Below are positions 27,835 through 35,349 of a DNA stretch of 64,000 bases, one piece after another. Numbering within the stretch: position 1 is the first letter of the stretch; each line of letters opens with the position of its first letter. The stretch lies in assembly GCF_013284245.2 (NCBI RefSeq), contig NZ_CP085876.1, positions 1,065,001-1,129,000 on the forward strand. The letters are read 5' to 3'. The position numbers were made by a program, and so were the translations under genes. The notes below the pieces were generated by a model that saw only the letters and a program-made list of their open reading frames with translations, was not told the DNA's origin and made no database searches. The DNA is from Brevibacillus sp. DP1.3A (GTDB lineage Bacteria > Bacillota > Bacilli > Brevibacillales > Brevibacillaceae).

Positions 27835-28314
27835 TTATTGTTGCAGGGAAAATCCTTCTTCAATCAGATACTGCTCCGCTTCCACGTACGATTCAAAGGA
27901 AGCTTCCAGGTTCATCCCGTGGTATACGTTCCACAGCGCGTCTTCCTGTTGCAGCAAGAGCGTGCGGTTTTGCTTGTCGACCCATGTTTGCTCCAATTGT
28001 TCAGCTTCATTAGTAGCTTTCGGAGCTGGTTCACGTTTCACAGAGAGGGATTGGATTGAAGCTTCGACTACCTTGCGCAGCTCGTCCGCCGAGAAATCAC
28101 GGATGTTGACATAGCCCTTGTCGTCTTTTTGGTAGCCCTTCAAAAACGCGGCAAACACAAAGCCGTTGCCGTTCGGATGCAGATGATAGACCACTGTCTT
28201 TTTATCATGAAGGCTTTCCTCATAATGAAAATTAACCCGTTTCATGGAGACGTCATTCCGAGTCAGTTGTGGAAAAGATTCAATAATCGCTAGTTTTTCT
28301 TCAAAAGTAAGCAT
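27835..28314 (-). CDS. conserved hypothetical protein
   Basis: 159 residues, ATG after GGAGGAATCC. No known domain recognised. The N-terminal half has alternating strands (RVNFHYEESLHDKKTVVYHLHPNGNGFVFAAF), the C-terminal half is helical and Glu-rich (EAEQLEQTWVDKQNRTLLLQQEDALWNVYHGM). No membrane or metal motif. Single gene between the phosphorelay operon and divergent ywbE. Confidence 0.65.
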   Translation of the reverse strand: MLTFEEKLAIIESFPQLTRNDVSMKRVNFHYEESLHDKKTVVYHLHPNGNGFVFAAFLKGYQKDDKGYVNIRDFSADELRKVVEASIQSLSVKREPAPKATNEAEQLEQTWVDKQNRTLLLQQEDALWNVYHGMNLEASFESYVEAEQYLIEEGFSLQQ

Positions 28315-28392
28315 GGATTCCTCCGGTGAGATGGATTTGTTTGTCGATTATATCACAGGTGGGACATAGAACGAAAAAAGGAGAAGGGAAAA

Positions 28393-28596
28393 ATGAACGG
28401 AAAAAACCGAAAAGATATCGTAGCAGGTCTTGAAGTCGAGATTGTATTGAAACAGGACCAACGCACTGGCAAGCGCACCCGTGGGATCGTCAAGGATATC
28501 CTGACGAACTCCAGCACACATCCGCATGGAATCAAGGTTCGTTTGACAGATGGACAAGTGGGGAGAGTGCAAGAGATTATCCAAAAAGGAGAGTAA
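28393..28596 (+). CDS. ywbE: YwbE family protein
   Basis: 67 residues, start after AAAGGAGAAGGGAAAA. The sequence NRKDIVAGLEVEIVLKQDQRTGKRTRGIVKDILTNSSTHPHGIKVRL is nearly diagnostic of the YwbE (DUF2196) family, a small KOW/SH3-like basic protein of unknown function in Bacillales. The conserved G-I-V-K-D-I-L-T-N-S-x-x-H-P-H-G-I core is complete. Confidence 0.9.
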   Translation: MNGKNRKDIVAGLEVEIVLKQDQRTGKRTRGIVKDILTNSSTHPHGIKVRLTDGQVGRVQEIIQKGE

Positions 28597-28604
28597 TCTT
28601 CTTC

Positions 28605-28645
28605 AAAAAACGGACAGGCCACATGGGCACTGTCCGTTTTTCTTT
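28605..28645. terminator. bidirectional terminator, ywbE/NUDIX
   Basis: AAAACGGACAG (28607-28617) pairs with CTGTCCGTTTT (28630-28640); A and T tracts on both sides serve the two convergent genes. Confidence 0.85.
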
Positions 28646-29071
28646 TCATGAACGGTTCCGGCTCTGCAAATGCTCGATAGCTGGTACGGCGAAGCAAGCT
28701 AGATTCGACGGAAGTGCATCGAGTGAAAACCAGCGCATGTCTCCAATCGCCCCGCCTTCCTCTAAATTACGTGCTTCTCCACTCAGGATCGTGACTTCGT
28801 AAATGACCGAAACCCAATGCTCGGCACTCTCCGGGCGGATGGTTTCTGCGGTGCATAGCAGGGCCTTTACCTCGACATCGAGATTGACTTCTTCTTTGAT
28901 CTCACGGATGACACTCGTCTCCAGTTGTTCATAGGGATCAACTTTTCCCCCGGGAATGCTCCACGTATTCTTCTCTGGATCTCTGTTTCGCAAAACCAGT
29001 AAAAGCTCATTCTTGTCGTTTAGGATGACAGCTCCTACGCCCAATCTTGGTACAGCTATAGTAGTAGACAT
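28646..29071 (-). CDS. NUDIX hydrolase
   Basis: 141 residues from the ATG at 29071, after AAGGAGAAACC; an upstream TTG start is unsupported. The NUDIX box is PGGKVDPYEQLETSVIREIKEEVNL (G-x5-E-x7-R-E-x2-E-E, with the last Gly replaced by Asn). NUDIX enzymes cleave nucleoside diphosphates linked to another group, using Mg or Mn. Strand EWHWVSVIYEV-like segment (AEHWVSVIYEVTILSG) follows. The substrate cannot be inferred. Confidence 0.85.
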   Translation of the reverse strand: MSTTIAVPRLGVGAVILNDKNELLLVLRNRDPEKNTWSIPGGKVDPYEQLETSVIREIKEEVNLDVEVKALLCTAETIRPESAEHWVSVIYEVTILSGEARNLEEGGAIGDMRWFSLDALPSNLACFAVPAIEHLQSRNRS

Positions 29072-29185
29072 GGTTTCTCCTTCGATAGGCAGATTCGTTT
29101 CTTCCATATATAGCAAGGCCCAATCGTAAGCAGGACAAAACAAGAAACCGCCTGAAGAGACGGTTTCGAGAAGTTCAGCAAAACG

Positions 29186-29743
29186 TTAGCGGTAAGTATC
29201 ATGGGTAGGGGCGAAGACATCCTCCGTTGATTCCCGTACCAAAATAAATGGTTCAATATTCCCCAATCCATGCAAGCATGTATTGTGATGGGCGATGATT
29301 TGTTCTGCTGACAGTACCTGATTGTCCGATGTAGAGTGCCCGTCTTTGACGAGCGTCACATCATAGCCGAGTGTCGTCGCTTTGCGGCAGGCGCTGTCGA
29401 TACAATACTCGGTTTTGCAGCCCATGATGACGAGGTGGTTAATCCCGAGTGATTGTAACTTTTCGTGCAGGTCTGTTCCGTGAAACGAGTCTGTCGCTAG
29501 TTTTCGAATCACCGTTTCTGATGGCAGAGGGGCGATCTCAGGGTGGATGGCATTGTCGTCTGAACCGACTTCTCCGACATCATCATCCTGAACGTATAGC
29601 ACAGGAATATCCTTGCTGTAGGCATCTTCTCTTACTTTTTTCAATGTTTGGACAAGTGTAGCCGGCTGATAAACAGGCCCAAATTGTCCCTCGATAATTC
29701 CCACTTGCGCATCAATAATCAGTAGAGCTGTTTTTCGAATCAA
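29186..29743 (-). CDS. isochorismatase-like cysteine hydrolase
   Basis: 185 residues from a TTG, 7 bases after GGAGGA; the ATG three bases earlier is in another frame. LLIIDAQVG carries the catalytic Asp, VIRKLATDSF the Lys, and MGCKTEYCIDSACRKATTLGYDV the nucleophile Cys of the isochorismatase/nicotinamidase superfamily. Likely hydrolyses an amide or ester bond of a small metabolite; the exact substrate is unknown. A 25-residue peptide gene sits directly upstream on the same strand. Confidence 0.8.
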   Translation of the reverse strand: MIRKTALLIIDAQVGIIEGQFGPVYQPATLVQTLKKVREDAYSKDIPVLYVQDDDVGEVGSDDNAIHPEIAPLPSETVIRKLATDSFHGTDLHEKLQSLGINHLVIMGCKTEYCIDSACRKATTLGYDVTLVKDGHSTSDNQVLSAEQIIAHHNTCLHGLGNIEPFILVRESTEDVFAPTHDTYR

Positions 29744-29769
29744 TCCATTTCCTCCTAGGTGAAAGGGGG

Positions 29770-29847
29770 TTAGTGTTGGTGTTCCCCTTTTTGGTTGTCT
29801 GGTACACGCACAGCTTTATAAGAACGTTGATTCATGTCCTTTTTCAT
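29770..29847 (-). CDS. 25-residue peptide with strong ribosome-binding site
   Basis: ATG at 29847 is preceded by GAAAGGAGGGG with a six-base spacer, followed by 25 codons (MKKDMNQRSYKAVRVPDNQK then GEHQH) and a TAA. It is basic, with no membrane segment or signal peptide. It lies between the MarR/GbsR-type gene and the hydrolase, all on the minus strand. I do not recognise it. The strength of the site, not the length, is the support. Confidence 0.5.
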   Translation of the reverse strand: MKKDMNQRSYKAVRVPDNQKGEHQH

Positions 29848-29903
29848 AACTGACCCCTCCTTTCATCATAGAAGAGCGTGAATCCGCTCTGGATAATTGT
29901 ACC

Positions 29904-29945
29904 ACAAAAAAGACTCATTCCTATTGTTAGGAACGAGTCTTTTTC
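29904..29945 (-). terminator. terminator downstream of the GbsR-type gene
   Basis: AAAAAGACTC and GAGTCTTTTT with inner ATTCCT/AGGAAC form a long stem around TATTGTT; usable in both directions. Confidence 0.85.
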
Positions 29946-29958
29946 GATTGCGAACTTC

Positions 29959-30507
29959 TTATGATTCATTTTCCTTTTTCGGTACAAACTGAAAGATATC
30001 ATGTGATTCGAAGGAGTCGATCAAACGGGATAGCCACAGATAATATTCCAACCCATTTTCAATGCGCTTGATACTAAGGTCAACCTGTTCCTTAACTTCT
30101 TCCGTAAGCTCCTCGGATTTCTGGAGAGCGCGAAGCTCAAGGAGCGACTTTTTCAAGGCGTGTACATTATGTTCACAGGCGTGTCGCCACTTCACGGAAA
30201 AGAGGTCGATGAAGTTCTGGTACCAATCCAGGTTGACCTCGTAATGATCCTTCCGTGTCCCTTTTTTCCATATCTTTTCTACCATATTTAAGTCCATCAA
30301 TGTGCGGACGCCAGTGCTCATGCTGGTTTTGCTCATGCCCAGTGCTTCGCCCATCTCATCGAGTGTCATTGACTTGTCCTGAAAGAGCAATGTGCCATAC
30401 AGCAGTCCCGTTGACATGGTAATTCCATACAGATCCATGTTGCGAGCTAGCGTTTCAATCACGCGTTCCTGAGCTTTTTCGAGGATTTTTTCTTGATTGG
30501 TATCCAT
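29959..30507 (-). CDS. GbsR/OpcR-type MarR-family transcriptional regulator
   Basis: 182 residues taking the ATG at 30507, where homology to GbsR begins (MDTNQEKILEKAQERVIETLARNMDLYGI); in-frame starts at 30534 and 30570 are possible. Helix-turn-helix in MTLDEMGEALGMSKTSMSTGVRTLMDLNMVEKIW. The end RLIDSFESHDIFQFVPKKE is typical. GbsR-type proteins repress betaine synthesis or choline/betaine uptake genes and sense choline. It is divergent from opuA, so it probably controls that operon. Confidence 0.85.
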   Translation of the reverse strand: MDTNQEKILEKAQERVIETLARNMDLYGITMSTGLLYGTLLFQDKSMTLDEMGEALGMSKTSMSTGVRTLMDLNMVEKIWKKGTRKDHYEVNLDWYQNFIDLFSVKWRHACEHNVHALKKSLLELRALQKSEELTEEVKEQVDLSIKRIENGLEYYLWLSRLIDSFESHDIFQFVPKKENES

Positions 30508-30767
30508 TTTGAAAAAAGCAGCTCCTCTAGTCATAGTAACCTGACTAGAATTGTACGTCTCCAAAAGCAAAAAGTAAATGGAGATATTGTACAGTATATA
30601 CGTGATAAACTGAGAATACAGGAAGTAAAGTACGTAAAGTTTTTTCTGAACGCTGAAAATGCCCGATTATCCTGCCTCATCCAGTTTGAGGTAAAAAATT
30701 TGGCTGGTTACAATTGTAAGGGTAAAGAACAGTCCGGATGCCGGGCGTAAAAGTTGGAGGTGACCAT
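30508..30767. promoter_or_regulatory. divergent control region between GbsR-type gene and opuA
   Basis: 260 bases, AT-rich, with a GTATATAC palindrome near 30596-30603 and a GTACGTAAAG element near 30629. Which motif is the operator is not clear. Confidence 0.4.
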
Positions 30768-31994
30768 ATGCCCAAGATCAAAGTAGAGAATTTGACCAAA
30801 ATCTTTGGACGCCAACCCCAACGCGCATTGTCCCAGGTGAAGCAGGGGAAGACCAAGCAAGAAATCTTGAAGGAAACGGGTCTTACCCTTGGGGTGAATC
30901 AAGCGAGTTTTGAGGTGCATGCAGGCGAGATATTCGTCATCATGGGGCTTTCGGGAAGCGGGAAGTCGACCTTGGTTCGATTGTTGAACCGGTTGATTGA
31001 ACCAACAGAAGGCAAAATCCTGATTGACGGTACGGATATCGTCAGTATGAACACCGAGCAGTTACAGGATGTAAGAAGAAAGAAGCTGGGAATGGTATTT
31101 CAAAAGTTCGCCTTGTTCCCTCACAGGACAGTACTTGAAAATGCGGAGTACGGCCTGGAGATTCAAGGGATGCCAAAGGCCGAGCGTGAGGCAAAAGCGA
31201 GAAAGTCACTCACACTCGTCGGACTTGGCGGTTGGGAAGCAAGCTACCCGGATCAGCTGAGTGGCGGGATGCAGCAGCGTGTGGGCCTCGCCCGTGCACT
31301 CACGAATGAACCCGATGTGCTGTTGATGGATGAGGCATTCAGTGCCTTGGACCCGCTGATTCGCAAGGACATGCAGGATGAGCTGTTGGAATTGCAGAGC
31401 ACCATGCAGAAGACCATTATTTTCATTACGCATGATCTGGACGAAGCATTGAAGATCGGGGATCGAATCGCTCTGATGAAAGACGGAGCGATCGTACAGA
31501 TCGGCTCGCCGGAAGAAATCATGACCAATCCAGCAAACGAATACGTAGAACGCTTCGTAGAGGATGTGGATCGTTCCAAGGTGTTGTCCGCTGAAAAAGT
31601 CATGAAGCGGGCAGAGACGATCACACTGGACAGAGGGCCTCGCGTCGCATTGCAAATGATGCGTGAGCGCGGTGTCTCCAGTTTGTACGTGGTGGATAAA
31701 CGAAAAACATTGCTGGGTGTGCTGACGGCAGACGCAGTAAACGGAGCAAAGGAAGCAGGACAGTCGCTGGAATCTGTGCTGCGAACTGAGGTACCAACTG
31801 TCGGACCACAGACGCTTCTCAATGAGATGTTTGACCTTGTCGCGTTTTCAGATATTCCCGTGGCGGTTACAGGAGAACAAAATCGTCTGTTGGGCGTGAT
31901 TGTAAAAGGAGCCGTCTTGGGTGGATTGGCAGGAAAAGTAAATCAACAAGTTCCAGAGCCAACGATTGAAGAGGGGCAGGTGAATCCATCATGA
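30768..31994 (+). CDS. opuAA: glycine betaine/proline betaine ABC transporter ATPase
   Basis: 408 residues from the ATG at 30768 after GGAGGTGACC. Walker A GLSGSGKST, signature LSGGMQQRV, Walker B VLLMDEAFSALD. The N-terminal segment with KTKQEILKETGLTLGVNQASFEV and the C-terminal tandem CBS region (about 270-395) are typical of OpuA/ProV ATPases, where CBS senses ionic strength. It couples ATP hydrolysis to uptake of compatible solutes under osmotic stress. Overlaps opuAB by 4 bases. Confidence 0.93.
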   Translation: MPKIKVENLTKIFGRQPQRALSQVKQGKTKQEILKETGLTLGVNQASFEVHAGEIFVIMGLSGSGKSTLVRLLNRLIEPTEGKILIDGTDIVSMNTEQLQDVRRKKLGMVFQKFALFPHRTVLENAEYGLEIQGMPKAEREAKARKSLTLVGLGGWEASYPDQLSGGMQQRVGLARALTNEPDVLLMDEAFSALDPLIRKDMQDELLELQSTMQKTIIFITHDLDEALKIGDRIALMKDGAIVQIGSPEEIMTNPANEYVERFVEDVDRSKVLSAEKVMKRAETITLDRGPRVALQMMRERGVSSLYVVDKRKTLLGVLTADAVNGAKEAGQSLESVLRTEVPTVGPQTLLNEMFDLVAFSDIPVAVTGEQNRLLGVIVKGAVLGGLAGKVNQQVPEPTIEEGQVNPS

Positions 31995-32836
31995 GTCAAA
32001 ACCAACTTTTTCCGAAGCTGCCGCTCGACAGTTGGATAGAAACGATTGTAGATGGACTGGAAGAGCATTTGGGCTTCTTGTTCGACTTCATATCAGCTGT
32101 AATCGGTGGAACCGTTGACTTGTTTTCGTGGATTCTAACAGGAATCCCGTTTTGGGTCCTGATCATTTTGTTTACGCTGCTGGCGTATCGTGCTGGCAAA
32201 GTGGCAATTGCTCTTTTTACCTTCATTGGACTTCTTCTGATTCAGAATCTGGGTTATTGGGAGCATTCAATGGAAACACTTGCGCTGGTATTGACGGCAG
32301 GGTTGATCTCGGTGATTATCGGGATTCCCGTTGGTATCTGGTGCGCGAAGAATGATTCCGTGCAAAAGGTCGTCACACCGCTGCTTGATTTCATGCAGAC
32401 GATGCCGGCGTTTGTGTACTTGATTCCTGCCATCTTTTTCTTTGGGCTCGGTAAAGTACCGGGGGTTATCGCTTCTGTCATTTTTGCGATGCCACCGACG
32501 ATCCGTCTGACCAACCTGGGAATTCGTCAAGTTCCTGCCGATCTGATCGAGGCTTCTGAAGCGTTCGGTTCTACCTACTGGCAAAAGCTGACGAAGGTAC
32601 AGCTACCGATTGCCAAGACGACAATGATGGCCGGGATTAACCAGAGCATTATGCTCGCGCTGTCCATGGTCGTGATTGCCTCCATGATTGGAGCGAAGGG
32701 CTTGGGGGCGGACGTGTATCGTGCCGTAACACAGATTAAGATCGGTGAAGGTTTTGAGGCGGGTCTGGCCATCGTTATATTGGCGATTCTGCTGGATCGT
32801 CTCACGCAAAGTGTTGGAAAGAGAAAAAACGCGTAG
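31991..32836 (+). CDS. opuAB: glycine betaine/proline betaine ABC transporter permease
   Basis: 281 residues, the length of OpuAB. Seven to eight membrane segments; the EAA-type loop is LIEASEAFGSTYWQKLTKVQLPIAKTTMMAGINQSIMLALSMVVIASMIGAKGLG, which fits the family. Forms the channel with the OpuAA ATPase and the OpuAC lipoprotein. Second gene of the operon. Confidence 0.93.
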   Translation: MSQNQLFPKLPLDSWIETIVDGLEEHLGFLFDFISAVIGGTVDLFSWILTGIPFWVLIILFTLLAYRAGKVAIALFTFIGLLLIQNLGYWEHSMETLALVLTAGLISVIIGIPVGIWCAKNDSVQKVVTPLLDFMQTMPAFVYLIPAIFFFGLGKVPGVIASVIFAMPPTIRLTNLGIRQVPADLIEASEAFGSTYWQKLTKVQLPIAKTTMMAGINQSIMLALSMVVIASMIGAKGLGADVYRAVTQIKIGEGFEAGLAIVILAILLDRLTQSVGKRKNA

Positions 32837-32847
32837 GAGGGGTTTTC

Positions 32848-33780
32848 ATGAAAATGAAAAAAGGCGCCTTGAAAGGGCTGGCAGTCGCACTCGGACTCAG
32901 TATGGTGATGGCAGGATGTTCAAATGCGGGAACACCGCAGGGAAATCAGCCTGCCGAGGGCAATACCGGTACGTCTGCACCGAATAGCGTTGGGGCACAA
33001 GTGGATCATAAAATTATCGGAATCGATCCTGGCGCTGGTCTGATGAAAGCGACGGAAAAAGCCATGAAAGACTACGATCTGAAAGATTGGGAACTGGTGG
33101 AGGGCTCCAGTGCAGCGATGACGGCAGCTCTGACACAAGCCTACAAAGACAAAAAGCCGATTATCGTGACAGGCTGGACACCTCACTGGATGTTCTCCAA
33201 GTTTGAGATGAAATACCTCGAAGATCCGAAAGGCACTTTCGGGAAGGATGAACAAATTCATACCATCGTGCGCAAAGGACTGAAGGAGGAGCACCCAAGT
33301 GCGTATGCGTTCCTCGATAAGTTTTCGTGGACACCTGCGGACATGGAAAAAGTGATGCTCGATATCGAGGGCGGCAAAAAGCCGGAAGAGGCAGCAGCCG
33401 AATGGGTGAAAAACAATGAGGCTACCGTCAACAAGTGGGTAGAAGGCATCCAGCCTGCAGAAGGCAAAAAATTGACGCTCGCCTACGTCGCGTGGGATTC
33501 TGAAATCGCCAGCACGAATGTGGTGAAGACGGTTCTGGAGCAAAAGTTGAAATACAAGGTGGAGCTTAGCCAAGTAGAAGCCGGCCCAATGTGGGTAGGT
33601 GTATCAAACGGCGATGTGGACGGAATGGTAGCAGCTTGGCTGCCAACGACGCACGCAGACTACATGGAAAAGCTGGGTAAAGACGTAGAGGATCTCGGTC
33701 CGAACCTGCAAGGAACCAAGCTGGGCTTGGCTGTTCCAGCCTATATGGAGATCAACTCCATTGAAGATTTGAAGAAGTAA
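32848..33780 (+). CDS. opuAC: glycine betaine/proline betaine-binding lipoprotein
   Basis: 310 residues, ATG after GGAGGGG. The lipobox is MVMAGCSN, with lipidated Cys24. A Gly/Asn/Pro/Thr linker follows. Ligand-binding segments include VTGWTPHWMFSKF and AYVAWDSEIASTNV, where Trp residues form the cage for the quaternary ammonium group. It traps betaines outside the membrane and hands them to OpuAB. Terminator follows. Confidence 0.93.
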   Translation: MKMKKGALKGLAVALGLSMVMAGCSNAGTPQGNQPAEGNTGTSAPNSVGAQVDHKIIGIDPGAGLMKATEKAMKDYDLKDWELVEGSSAAMTAALTQAYKDKKPIIVTGWTPHWMFSKFEMKYLEDPKGTFGKDEQIHTIVRKGLKEEHPSAYAFLDKFSWTPADMEKVMLDIEGGKKPEEAAAEWVKNNEATVNKWVEGIQPAEGKKLTLAYVAWDSEIASTNVVKTVLEQKLKYKVELSQVEAGPMWVGVSNGDVDGMVAAWLPTTHADYMEKLGKDVEDLGPNLQGTKLGLAVPAYMEINSIEDLKK

Positions 33781-33794
33781 CAGACTCAATACAG

Positions 33795-33828
33795 AAGGCA
33801 CCGCTCACGATGGGGCGGTGCCTTTTTG
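33795..33828 (+). terminator. terminator of the opuA operon
   Basis: AGGCACCGC (33796-33804) pairs with GCGGTGCCT (33815-33823), followed by TTTTT. Confidence 0.9.
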
Positions 33829-33833
33829 CTGTG

Positions 33834-35255
33834 TTACGGTATTGGGTTGCTTTCCGTGACAGCCGGCCAAGCGTGCTGTTTGTCCAGCGTTGCAGGCTCC
33901 GGTGCAAATACCCGCAAAACGAGATTGAACTCGCCTTTAGGGAGCGGGAGCCAGTTGCCTTCTTTGCCTTTGGGCGGTTGCTGTTGCAAATACAGATCGA
34001 GGGAGCCATCTGGATTGTACGCTAGCGTTCCTGTATTGCTGCGAACCGATGCGCGATCTGTCGCTGTTTTGGCTAAAAACAGTTGGTTGTCATAGACGTT
34101 GATCGACCAGAATGCAGACGTCTTGGGAAGCTGTTCTTTTGTAAAATGCAGCGTATAGCTTTTGGCTCCCGTCAGTGGTTTTCCTAATCCATCTGTCAAT
34201 GCACGATAATAGGCTTCCTCTCTCGGTACATTGGCTCCAATACCGGAATAGGCGATAAAGGAACGGGAGAGAAGCTGATTTCCATATGTGCCAATGGGGG
34301 AAAAGGAGCCCCATCCATTACGGAAGGAGGCGTAGCCGGGAAAGCCATTTTGCACGATGGACGGAGCATCCTGTAAGGCACCCTGTAGGCCTGCAAGCTT
34401 GGCTGGACCGAGCGCGGAAGGATCAAAGCCTTTTTGGACATCGATCCCGGCTTGAGCGAATTGATCGAGCAGGACGCGATCACATTCGGGAGGGGGATTG
34501 CTCTGGATCCATTTCGTCATGACTTGAAAAAAGGAAAGGGATGACAACACATCAGGGGGAAGCGCTTCGGGAACATGTGCCGTTTGCAATTTTGGGTGGA
34601 CAGGGGCAATCGCGATTTGTTTTTCAAACGAGACAGCCTGCGGCAAATCAGCTTCACCCTTTACCTCGACACGTCCAATGAGCCAAACGGTATTCGTAGG
34701 GGCGTAGATCACAGGTATATGGGCAGGGGTAGGCCCTTTCCATTGTGGGCTTGCAATGATGTATTGCCCGGCCTGCTGTTTAGTGGAACGATTGGAGACA
34801 TTGCGAAACGTATTTGTGTACGCATCCAGCATTTGCACGGTATAGTAGCGGTTTTGCGGATTAGCGGGGACAGTCAAGCGGACTGGCGTCTCTGACAAAT
34901 CCAGCCATGCGCTCATATACAATGTATCGGAGTTCGGCGTCACGATATCCCGATAAGCTGGGGAAGCGAGTGTGTCCGCATAATAAAACTGGTTGATTGG
35001 CGCCCGATTTTTGACCATGGCTTCCATCGTTTTGGCGGACATCACTAATGGATAGCCATAGATGTATGCTTGAATACCGAGCGAGTAGGCAAGCCTCTCC
35101 TGCGATGGAAGAAACGACTTCGTTTGGGAGAGATGTGATTGTTGGATAGATGGAACGTTTGTTGTCTCTTTTGCAAAGGACAGTCCGGACAGGTGAAGCG
35201 TCATGCAAAGCATAGAAACGATCAGTGTCAGGCGCTTTTTCAATAATAGAAGCAT
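33834..35255 (-). CDS. exported DUF1254/DUF1214 protein
   Basis: 473 residues from the ATG at 35255, four bases after AGGAGGGG. Residues 1-30 are a signal peptide (KKRLTLIVSMLCMTLHLSGLSFA). DUF1254 in the N-terminal half (AYIYGYPLVMSAKTM, TPNSDTLYMSAWLDL) and DUF1214 in the C-terminal half (FWSINVYDNQLFL; NPDGSLDLYLQ; NLVLRVFAPEPATL) are clear. Function of this cell-envelope family is unknown. The start codon and ribosome-binding site are buried in a long hairpin (35253-35324), so expression is probably controlled at translation. Confidence 0.85.
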   Translation of the reverse strand: MLLLLKKRLTLIVSMLCMTLHLSGLSFAKETTNVPSIQQSHLSQTKSFLPSQERLAYSLGIQAYIYGYPLVMSAKTMEAMVKNRAPINQFYYADTLASPAYRDIVTPNSDTLYMSAWLDLSETPVRLTVPANPQNRYYTVQMLDAYTNTFRNVSNRSTKQQAGQYIIASPQWKGPTPAHIPVIYAPTNTVWLIGRVEVKGEADLPQAVSFEKQIAIAPVHPKLQTAHVPEALPPDVLSSLSFFQVMTKWIQSNPPPECDRVLLDQFAQAGIDVQKGFDPSALGPAKLAGLQGALQDAPSIVQNGFPGYASFRNGWGSFSPIGTYGNQLLSRSFIAYSGIGANVPREEAYYRALTDGLGKPLTGAKSYTLHFTKEQLPKTSAFWSINVYDNQLFLAKTATDRASVRSNTGTLAYNPDGSLDLYLQQQPPKGKEGNWLPLPKGEFNLVLRVFAPEPATLDKQHAWPAVTESNPIP

Positions 35256-35324
35256 AAAGCCCCTCCTAACTACCAGAAATGGGGTTCGCACTGGTAGTTT
35301 TCTTCATAGGAAAGGGGCTTTATG
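35253..35324 (-). promoter_or_regulatory. hairpin hiding the ribosome-binding site and start codon of the DUF1254 gene
   Basis: CATAAAGCCCCT (35253-35264) pairs perfectly with AGGGGCTTTATG (35313-35324); next CCT pairs with AGG (35265-35267 with 35308-35310); AACTACCAG (35268-35276) pairs with CTGGTAGTT (35291-35299) around a 14-base loop. On the minus strand the inner part of this stem contains AGGAGGGG and the ATG. It lies 26 bases after the amidase stop, so it could be a translational switch, an RNA thermometer or an imperfect terminator. Confidence 0.7.
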
Positions 35325-35349
35325 CAAGTTGGGCTGGAATATTTTATTC

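Noticed and set aside
32920..33573. Minus-strand 217-codon frame over opuAC
   Set aside because: Overlaps a well supported gene completely, no start site, no family.
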